From positions 1-64,000 of the forward strand of contig JAGRPB010000005.1 of NCBI GenBank assembly GCA_020439945.1: a stretch of DNA of 64,000 bases, written 5' to 3'. A program made the position numbers and the translations under genes. Origin of the DNA: Verrucomicrobiia bacterium (GTDB taxonomy: Bacteria > Verrucomicrobiota > Verrucomicrobiia > Verrucomicrobiales > DEV007). The first letter of the stretch is position 1; the number at the start of each line of letters is the position of its first letter. The notes beneath the pieces were generated by a model. The model ran no database searches. It saw only the letters and a program-made list of their open reading frames with translations, and was not told the origin of the DNA. This document shows, piece after piece, positions 58,601-64,000 of the stretch.

Positions 58601-59593
58601 GATGGTCAACCCTTCGAGTTCGATCGGATCGCCCTTTTGCGTGCCGGTTCCGTGCGCTTCCACCAGCGTGATGTCGTTCGCGGTCACCCCGGCGCGCCGC
58701 ATCGCCAGGCGAATCACTTCGGCCTGACCCTCGGGACTCGGCGAAGCGTAACTACGGCGCCGACTACCGTCATTGTTCACCGCTCCACCGCGAATCACCG
58801 CGTGGATCTGATCGCCGTCGCGTCGGGCCGCGGCCAGCGGTTTCAACAACACGGCACCGGCCCCCGAGGTGAAGATCGTGCCTCCCGCCTCCGCGTCGAA
58901 CACCCGGCAGCGTCCTTCGGACGAATACATCAGGCCGTGCTCATAGTCGTACCCCCGGCCCGGCATCCACGAATAGGAGACGCCACCGGCCACCGCCATC
59001 TCACAACGGCCCGCCCAGATCGCCTCGCAGGCCTCGTTCACCGCCACCAGCGAGGTCGAGCAAGCGGTCTGAATCGTGTTCGACGGCCCGCTGAATCCGA
59101 AGGTGTAGGACACTCGCGAGGCGAGATAGTCGGAGGCGTTGGCGATTCCCACCGAGAGGCGCTCTCCGATCGGCAATCCGATGTGAGGATAGAGGTAGAT
59201 CGGCGCCCCGCTGCCGGCATACACGCCCACCCGGGAGCCCTCCGGCTCGCCGGGATAACCGGCGTCCTCCAAGGTCTCAAAAACCGTGCGCAGGAATACG
59301 CGGAACTGCGGATTGAGCAATTCCGCCTTCGCGGGGCTGAGTCCGAAAACGCACGGCTCGATGTCCAGCATCCCGTCGGCGTCCACTCCACGCCGAACGT
59401 AGGTGGCCCGTTGGTATTCCTCCGGAGACACGCCGCCGGCCCGCAATTCTTCCTCCGAGAAATCACGAATTCCCTCCCGTCCCTCGTCGATCAGTTTCCA
59501 GTAGGCGTCGATGTCCGAAGCCCCGGGAAACCGGCAACCCATTCCGATGATGGCAATTCCGTCGATTGCCGACTGAGGATACGTGTTTGGCAT
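55673..59593 (-). CDS. Single-module polyketide synthase: KS-AT-ACP-TE
   Basis: A 1306-residue chain from ATG 59593 (MPNTYPQSAIDGIAII). KS (about 10-430): Cys178 (QTACSTSL), EAHGTGTQKGDP and KSNIGHADAAAG histidines, and an unusual LLNPQFR where DPQQR is common. AT (about 530-850): FLFPGQGAQYAG, Ser623 (LGHSIGEY), and SAAFHS in the specificity region, close to the malonyl HAFH type but with the first His changed. ACP: Ser970 (GGDSVTAV). TE: Ser1110 (GYSFGALL), His in GTHLEIFDPP. There are no reductive domains and no loading ACP, so it probably accepts an acyl chain in trans and releases a beta-keto or pyrone-like product. It converges on the PPTase gene through the GH99-like gene. Confidence 0.93.
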   Translation of the reverse strand: MPNTYPQSAIDGIAIIGMGCRFPGASDIDAYWKLIDEGREGIRDFSEEELRAGGVSPEEYQRATYVRRGVDADGMLDIEPCVFGLSPAKAELLNPQFRVFLRTVFETLEDAGYPGEPEGSRVGVYAGSGAPIYLYPHIGLPIGERLSVGIANASDYLASRVSYTFGFSGPSNTIQTACSTSLVAVNEACEAIWAGRCEMAVAGGVSYSWMPGRGYDYEHGLMYSSEGRCRVFDAEAGGTIFTSGAGAVLLKPLAAARRDGDQIHAVIRGGAVNNDGSRRRSYASPSPEGQAEVIRLAMRRAGVTANDITLVEAHGTGTQKGDPIELEGLTIAWRETTTRRGDCPIGSVKSNIGHADAAAGIAGLIKVVLALKHRTIPATLNVETPNPRLRLEDSPFRLAIGKESWKTANDKPRLAAVSAFGLGGTNAHTIVEEAPADLPEPAESTGWQLLPFSARSHEGLEGLLGKWPTFLERNPELSLADAAFTLQRGRREWKVRDFRAARSAEELSAAWREPPNREFVGQVRERRPVFLFPGQGAQYAGMARGMWENDAAFRRAFEECARHLDRHLDRKLEAIVFPEPDSAERDLIHQTEYAQPALFVVCWALAKRWQAWGIEPAAVLGHSIGEYVAAALAGVFSLEDALAIVARRGRLMGEANGSGGMTAVFAEEKRVVKLLEAHAEIDLAVVNSPSQTVVAGALAALDEWEADLERNAIRFRRLKTSAAFHSRAMESVLPVFERAFDGIAMREPELPVLSNLTEDWLTAEEAVSPAYFARHLRSTVRFEKNLRTLSAWAAEDDGSPLLLLEIGPGNTLTALAGEVLGDSEHVTLSTLPGAREAASDEEQMSLRALGESWVSGYPIDWEKILPASGRRRLSLPGCHFVEQTCLATAAFPTETSNQRRPHHPESPKPINGWRRKWRDLFPPKQSDTDDLSEETTSEDALSTMVSLWRAELKDATLGPDDHYFDRGGDSVTAVRLLATIQRKFGQSLPLSALLGSPTPRSVAAALGLIDDEIPNDRLDGAPSFVVPLVLRNPERGAPVFCFHAIDGSVMFYRELAERVGNDRSVFAVESPLFHGDDDALVGDLESLARRYYEAIREFQPEGPKVFCGYSFGALLAYETARIAIEEGDEIESVIILDMFNPGTIRQVGNIDRLRNHWLTTADLSMTGRVASLSRRVVHLAGWMFRHIGVFLGERLFWRDELRKKRTLAHRSFESLVRTYRPRPVTFRALLVVTEHPWDKFEYPDEIRGWRGWLNGELAFRYIGGTHLEIFDPPYLNQLAECVGSYLAESPAPKTPASHRRGKTATV

Positions 59594-59601
59594 CAGCGAC
59601 T

Positions 59602-59680
59602 GGACAGGGTCATCTGAAAGACCCAACAGGGTCTGGCTCGCGATCAAAGAGGGTCGAGTCTGCCGCCCTACCCTGTTGAC
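59602..59680. repeat. Dispersed palindromic repeat, copy 4 (extended, at a gene end)
   Basis: Two direct ACAGGGT units (59604-59610 and 59626-59632), GAGGGTCGAGTC (59649-59660) and ACCCTGTTGAC (59670-59680) form an expanded version of the repeat. On the minus strand it encodes the last 23 or so residues of the glycosyltransferase, including its stop codon, and ends 9 bp before the PKS start codon. Confidence 0.6.
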
Positions 59681-60818
59681 CGGCCGGCTCGCTTTCGGGC
59701 AAGTCGACGAAGCAGTCGAGAATCTGCCGCGTTTCCTCGAGAAACCGGGCTTCAGAAAACCGCTCCGCATTGGCGCGGATCGCGTTCGCCTCCCAGGCGA
59801 TCCGGTCGAAGGCATTCAGAGCTTCGGCGAGCGACGCCGCCTCGGGTTCGTCGAAAAAGACGCCGGTTTCGTTTTCAATCACAGTCTCCAGCGCGCCGCC
59901 GGCCCGGAAGGCGACGACGGGTTTCCCACATGCCTGTGCCTCGACAGGCGTGATGCCAAAATCTTCGCAACCCGGGAAAACGTATCCGCGGCAGGTCGCC
60001 ATGGACTCGGTGACCTGTTCGTCGGGCGCCCGCCCGAGGAAGGTGACGCTCGGGCCGGCCATGGCTTCGAGTCGGGCACGATCCGGTCCATCGCCGATGA
60101 TGACGAGCTTTCGACCGGTTTCGGTGAAGGCGCGGACGGCGAGGTCGATCCGCTTGTAGGCGACCAAGCGCGACACGATGAGGAAGAAATCCTCGCTCCG
60201 GTCGCTGACCTGAAAACGCTCCACATCGACGGGTGGATAGACGACGAGACTGTCGCGACCGTAGCATTTCCGGATGCGGTCCTGGACGTTGCGTGAGTTG
60301 GCCAGGAAGAGATCGATCTTCCGGCTCTGACGCCGATCGCTCCACCGAAAGATCGGCATCAGGGCACGAACGAAACGGCGCAGCAACGGATTCCCGATCT
60401 CGTTCTCGAGGTAGCTGTCGGGATTCCAGAAAAAGCGCGGCGGCGTGTGGCAGTAGCACACAAAACGCGCGCCCGCCGGCTTGGGAATCCACTTGGAAAA
60501 GCTGCTGCTGCTGATCCAGGCGACGGTTCTCCGGGGCAATCGGAGGCTTTGAAACGCGAAGGGATAGAGAAAAAACAACTTCTTGTGATGCCGGTTCATT
60601 CCCGGCAGACGCTGCATCCAGGTATTGTGAACCTCGGCGTCGCGAAACACGGGAAAGAGGTTCGACCCCAGGGTGGCGCTGGTGAAAATCGGCGCATCCG
60701 GATAGGCTTTGGCCATCAATTCAACGACGCGTTCGGCGCCTCCCATCTGAATGAGAAAGTCGTGGACGAGGCTGAGGCGTTCGGCGGAAACGGGAGTCGC
60801 GTTGATGGGACGGGACAT
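59610..60818 (-). CDS. GT4-family glycosyltransferase
   Basis: A 402-residue retaining glycosyltransferase of the GT-B fold. The N-terminal domain starts LSLVHDFLIQMGGAERVVEL; the C-terminal donor domain has FFLIVSRLVAYKRIDLAVRA, LVIIGDGPDRARLEAMAG and the E-x7-E-like EDFGITPVEAQACGKPVVAF. It would transfer a nucleotide-activated hexose to a lipid-linked oligosaccharide. It lies between the sugar transferase and the PKS on the same strand. Its C-terminal tail (GQQGRAADSTLFDREPDPVG) comes from the palindromic repeat and is not a family feature. Confidence 0.92.
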   Translation of the reverse strand: MSRPINATPVSAERLSLVHDFLIQMGGAERVVELMAKAYPDAPIFTSATLGSNLFPVFRDAEVHNTWMQRLPGMNRHHKKLFFLYPFAFQSLRLPRRTVAWISSSSFSKWIPKPAGARFVCYCHTPPRFFWNPDSYLENEIGNPLLRRFVRALMPIFRWSDRRQSRKIDLFLANSRNVQDRIRKCYGRDSLVVYPPVDVERFQVSDRSEDFFLIVSRLVAYKRIDLAVRAFTETGRKLVIIGDGPDRARLEAMAGPSVTFLGRAPDEQVTESMATCRGYVFPGCEDFGITPVEAQACGKPVVAFRAGGALETVIENETGVFFDEPEAASLAEALNAFDRIAWEANAIRANAERFSEARFLEETRQILDCFVDLPESEPAGQQGRAADSTLFDREPDPVGSFR

Positions 60819-60848
60819 TGGGAAGGAGCGGTGGAAAGACGAAGACGC

Positions 60849-62261
60849 TCAGCGTGCCGAACGAGGTGGGAAAATGACCTGGAGCCCGGTTTCGGCGACG
60901 ATGCAGACATCCATCATCAGGGACCAGTGGCGCAGGTAGAAATGGTCGAGGCGGACGCGGTGGCGGACTTTCAGTGGCGTGTCGGTTTCGCCGCGGCAGC
61001 CTCTCACCTGCGCGAGCCCGGTGATTCCCGGTTTGGCAAAATGCCGGATGGGATAGTCGGAAACGATCTCGGCAAAGCTGACATCGTGATCGACAAAGTG
61101 CGGTCGCGGACCCACCACGCTCATCTCGCCGAGCAACACGTTGAGGAATTGCGGGAACTCGTCGAGGCTCGTCTTGCGAAGAAATACCCCACCGGGGAAA
61201 ATTCGAGGATCGCCTTTTTTCGCCTGGGCCCCGGGCGTCTGATTGAGGTGCATGGTTCGGAATTTGAACACCTCGAAAATCTCGCCATTCCGGCCGGTGC
61301 GTCGCTGCCGGTAAAAAAGCGGTCCTCGTGAAACGAAGAGTTGGAGCAGTTTTACCCCGAAGCAAAGGACGGGGAGAATGAAGGCAACGACGGCGAAGGA
61401 AAAGGCGAGATCGAAGGTGCGTTTGAGGATGCGGTTGATCGGATCCTCGAGGGGTTCCTGCCAGTTGGTCAGGAAGAGGCGCGAACCGGATCGGTGGGAA
61501 TCGAAGTTGCCTTTGAACTGCGCCCGCTTGTCATCGACCCAGATCAGTCGCATGCCCAGAGAATCGCAGAGTTGCTGCAAATTGGGAACGAGATCGGGCT
61601 GGTCGTCGAGCCCCAGAGCCAACAGGAGCCGGGCGTGGCATTGGCGGCAGATATCGCGAATGTTTCCGAAATCCCCCAGCACGGGAAAGCTCGGCAGGGT
61701 CATCACATCGCCACCGCCGTAGCGGACATAACCGAGAAACTCAGCACCCGGCAGGGTTCCCGTCATTTGCAGAGCGCCATCGCGCTCGATCTCCTTCGGC
61801 GGAGCGAGGACCACGGTATTGGCCTGGGGGTAATGTTTCGGCCGCCGAAACAGGAAATGGTGCAGCATTCGGTGTCCGACCTGGTTCATCCAAGAAATCC
61901 AGACGGTGTAACCACAGAAGAAGAGCGCGAGGAAGACACGGGACATCCGATCGTCCTTGCTCATGACGATGACACCAAAGATTGCGACGAGCGCGAACAG
62001 GATCTCGCGCTGAGTCACCGTCCAGATTTGAGCCCGAGAGAGACCTCCCAGCGAACGCGAGCGTTCCTCGCGAATGAGGAATTCAAAGAGAGCCGCAGCC
62101 GGGACCAGAAGCGACATCCAAACGTAGTTGGCGGGGAGCAGATCACGCTGATAGACGATCAGGTGCAACCCCCAGACTGTCAGCCAGTAAAGCAGGATGC
62201 TCCCGGCCTGCTTGATGAGGAAGTGAAGCTTTATCAAACCTCTGTATCGGTGAGAGATCAT
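60849..62261 (-). CDS. Polyprenyl-phosphate sugar-1-phosphate transferase (WbaP/WcaJ-like)
   Basis: A 470-residue membrane enzyme that starts exopolysaccharide repeat units by placing a sugar-1-phosphate on undecaprenyl phosphate. Four hydrophobic helices occupy the first 130 residues, a Rossmann-like linker domain follows, then a fifth helix ([20 protein letters not shown]) and the catalytic domain: [52 protein letters not shown] and [17 protein letters not shown]. The full length indicates the bacterial priming-transferase type. It is the first gene of the minus-strand set that continues to the glycosyltransferase 30 bp further on. Confidence 0.94.
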   Translation of the reverse strand: MISHRYRGLIKLHFLIKQAGSILLYWLTVWGLHLIVYQRDLLPANYVWMSLLVPAAALFEFLIREERSRSLGGLSRAQIWTVTQREILFALVAIFGVIVMSKDDRMSRVFLALFFCGYTVWISWMNQVGHRMLHHFLFRRPKHYPQANTVVLAPPKEIERDGALQMTGTLPGAEFLGYVRYGGGDVMTLPSFPVLGDFGNIRDICRQCHARLLLALGLDDQPDLVPNLQQLCDSLGMRLIWVDDKRAQFKGNFDSHRSGSRLFLTNWQEPLEDPINRILKRTFDLAFSFAVVAFILPVLCFGVKLLQLFVSRGPLFYRQRRTGRNGEIFEVFKFRTMHLNQTPGAQAKKGDPRIFPGGVFLRKTSLDEFPQFLNVLLGEMSVVGPRPHFVDHDVSFAEIVSDYPIRHFAKPGITGLAQVRGCRGETDTPLKVRHRVRLDHFYLRHWSLMMDVCIVAETGLQVIFPPRSAR

Positions 62262-62401
62262 GACCTGGAGAATTTGCGATTATCAAAAACTAATCTCAAC
62301 ATTGCTATTTTTATCAAATTTTGATTGATTTGCGAAAATCTTCAAGCATTTTTATCAGAAATTACTTTTGTGATTTTTATAAATCCGAATCCGCCGTTCT
62401 G
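62262..62401. promoter_or_regulatory. AT-rich divergent promoter region of the polysaccharide genes
   Basis: These 140 bases separate two divergent genes and are strongly AT-rich. TTTTTATC occurs at 62308-62315 and 62349-62356, and a related ATTTTTATAAAT lies at about 62375. The same octamer is present at 41884 upstream of the biosynthetic operon. Both promoters of the divergent pair must lie here; exact -35/-10 boxes cannot be assigned. Confidence 0.55.
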
Positions 62402-64000
62402 ATGCCGTCCACCGCACTGGCTCCCCGCACCGAAACTTCACTGGCCAAACCACCCGCCTCACAAAGCTGGGATCTGGTCGAACTCACACCGCTGATCGAC
62501 TTCGACGATCTGCTCGCCATCGTGAAACGGCGACTGATCTGGTTGATCGCCATTCCGGCGGTGTGTGTGGCCTTTGCCCTGATCTACGTCTACCTGTTCG
62601 CCACACCGCTCTACAAAAGCTCGGCGCTGGTGTTCGTGGATCCGATGTTCGATCGCACTCTGCAGGTGGAAGCGGTGGGCCCCGGCATTTCCGATCTCGA
62701 TTCTCTGAACTCGCTGGAAAAGGCGATCGTCTCCGACTCGGTCATCCTGCGCGTGGTCGATCGACTGAATCTCTGGAACGATCTCGGATTCCTGCCGAAG
62801 TCGTTGCACAAGTATGTTGAGAAGGGCGAAAAAATCTCCAGCTCACGTTTGCTGAAAGAACTCCGCGACAAGCGCGTCAGCGCGAGCCTCATTCGTCCGA
62901 CACGCCTGATTGAACTGGTGGTCTACGATCCCGACCCGCGTCGCGCGCAATTGATCGCGACCACCTTTGTCGACGAATTCGAAAGTTTCCTCGGCGATCA
63001 GAAGCGGAAAGAGGCGGGGCATTCCACCGACGAACTCCGGACTCGCGCGGACCAGGCCTACACCCGCGCTCTGGATGCGGAGAAGCAGCTGGAAAACTTC
63101 CGCCGGGAAAATCCCGAGCTGACGGTGGAGCAGGACCACCAGCTATTCGCTGAGCGGCTGACCCGGATCGGTGAGGAACTCAACTCGGTTTCGAGCCGCG
63201 TTTTCGACCTCCGCAGCCGGGTGGAAACGCTCAAGGGAGTCGATCCGGAAAAGGATCCCATCAAGGTGATCAACCTGGGTAAATTCGCGGATCTCGATCA
63301 CGTTTCCGACCTGCTCAATCAGCGGATCGCCGCTCACGCGAACCTGGCGGCGCTGCGCGAGCAGATCACCGAAAACCATCCCCGCTACCGTGAAGCACAG
63401 AGCCGCGCGACCGAGATCGACACCCAGTTGAAGCAACTCGCCAGTGAATTGAAAAGCTCTCTCGAAGCCGACTACGAGGCGGCCGCCACGAATGAGAAGC
63501 TGCTCGCGGAACGCGTCTCCGAACTCCAGGTCCAACTCAACAATGTGAAAGCGGCCAGCTCGGAGTTTCGCGCCATCCAACAGCGGGTGGAAACCGAGTG
63601 GCAGGTCCACCAGCAACTCCAGCAACGCATCGGCCAAACCGAACTGGATACGGAAAAATCCACCGAGATCACCACCCTGATGTCCGAACCGATCGTGGCC
63701 TTCAAACCGTCGAAACCAAACAAACCGATCGCGGTATTGGCGGGCGGATTCATCGGCTTACTGATGGGACTCGGCCTGGTGACCTTCGATCTTTTCCGCG
63801 GTCGGCCTTTCGTGAACCGCCGCCAGGTCGAACAGGTCCTCGACATTCCCGTCGCCGCCGAAATCGGGCATCCCGAGGACCAGGCCAACGATCCACGACT
63901 GATGCAGGAGATGACCCGCGTGCTCCTGGCCCCGGAATATCGACACGCCCGATTTGTCCATCTTTCCTCGCTTTCGCCGAAGGAACAGGACCTCCGCATC
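62402..64000 (+). CDS. Wzz/GumC-type polysaccharide chain-length and export protein, cut by the right edge
   Basis: The open frame from ATG 62402 (MPSTALAPRTETSLAKPP) runs 533 codons to the window's end without a stop. A Wzz domain begins with a cytoplasmic segment, TM1 (LIWLIAIPAVCVAFALIYVY), YKSSALVFVDP and long periplasmic coiled coils (DELRTRADQAYTRALDAEKQ; TNEKLLAERVSELQVQLNNV). The proline-rich PSKPNKP motif precedes TM2 (IAVLAGGFIGLLMGLGLVTF). The final part, LDIPVAAEIGHPE, resembles the start of a BY-kinase-like domain, which may continue beyond the edge. It controls polymer length and export with an outer-membrane channel. Confidence 0.9.
   Translation, partial: MPSTALAPRTETSLAKPPASQSWDLVELTPLIDFDDLLAIVKRRLIWLIAIPAVCVAFALIYVYLFATPLYKSSALVFVDPMFDRTLQVEAVGPGISDLDSLNSLEKAIVSDSVILRVVDRLNLWNDLGFLPKSLHKYVEKGEKISSSRLLKELRDKRVSASLIRPTRLIELVVYDPDPRRAQLIATTFVDEFESFLGDQKRKEAGHSTDELRTRADQAYTRALDAEKQLENFRRENPELTVEQDHQLFAERLTRIGEELNSVSSRVFDLRSRVETLKGVDPEKDPIKVINLGKFADLDHVSDLLNQRIAAHANLAALREQITENHPRYREAQSRATEIDTQLKQLASELKSSLEADYEAAATNEKLLAERVSELQVQLNNVKAASSEFRAIQQRVETEWQVHQQLQQRIGQTELDTEKSTEITTLMSEPIVAFKPSKPNKPIAVLAGGFIGLLMGLGLVTFDLFRGRPFVNRRQVEQVLDIPVAAEIGHPEDQANDPRLMQEMTRVLLAPEYRHARFVHLSSLSPKEQDLRI

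Overview
The window is about 64 kb of GC-rich bacterial chromosome. Several traits point to the Planctomycetes-Verrucomicrobia-Chlamydiae group, most likely Verrucomicrobiota: a MoxR/DUF58/BatA-like/DUF4159 operon, a YHYH-domain secreted protein, a four-helix-bundle (23S intervening-sequence type) protein, starts with little or no Shine-Dalgarno signal, and lipoprotein and OmpR-type features of a Gram-negative envelope. This is inferred from gene content; the window has no rRNA or intact tRNA gene to confirm it.

Layout. Positions 1-2577 are the right end of an integrative element: a DNA-binding protein cut by the left edge, an unknown protein, a tyrosine recombinase, and a tRNA 3'-end remnant that looks like the attachment site. 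Next come a small HAD protein (2.8-3.3 kb) and an OmpR-type two-component system followed by a complete tripartite RND efflux operon (3.6-11.6 kb). From 11.9 to 14.9 kb lie a lipoprotein cytochrome c, a secreted protein with a coiled coil, and a YHYH protein. A long leftward operon (14.9-27.8 kb) carries VWA/BatA-like, trypsin-like protease, DUF58, MoxR ATPase, DUF4159 and TPR-metallopeptidase genes, headed by a very large AmmeMemoRadiSam fusion protein. A four-helix-bundle gene flanked by inverted repeats sits inside this operon. A nucleotidyltransferase/small-protein pair follows, then core genes reading rightward: scpA, scpB, pheA, gltB, crcB (28.8-36.9 kb).

From 37 to 41.6 kb an NtrC-type two-component system (whose regulator lacks the sigma-54 GAFTGA loop) precedes an outer-membrane protein gene and a TonB-like gene. 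Matching 17-bp operators (TGGMC-N7-GTCCA) lie before the two-component operon and before the outer-membrane gene, which suggests a small regulon.

The most striking region is 41.9-62.3 kb. It starts with an omega-amidase-like nitrilase and a 3667-residue hybrid PKS/NRPS whose domain order reads FkbH-GNAT, ACP, KS, AT, ACP, aminotransferase, C, A, PCP, TE, followed by its Sfp-type phosphopantetheinyl transferase. On the opposite strand are a second PKS (KS-AT-ACP-TE), a secreted GH99-like glycosidase, a GT4 glycosyltransferase and a polyprenyl-phosphate sugar transferase; a Wzz/GumC-type polysaccharide protein runs off the right edge. The domain order predicts a small product: a C3 (probably glyceryl) starter extended once by malonate, transaminated to a beta-amino acyl chain, joined to a valine-like amino acid and released. 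AT-rich islands bracket this region.

A short palindromic repeat (about 40 bp, AACAGGGT...ACCCTGTT) appears four times, three of them within or across coding sequence. It is the clearest structure not explained by the genes.
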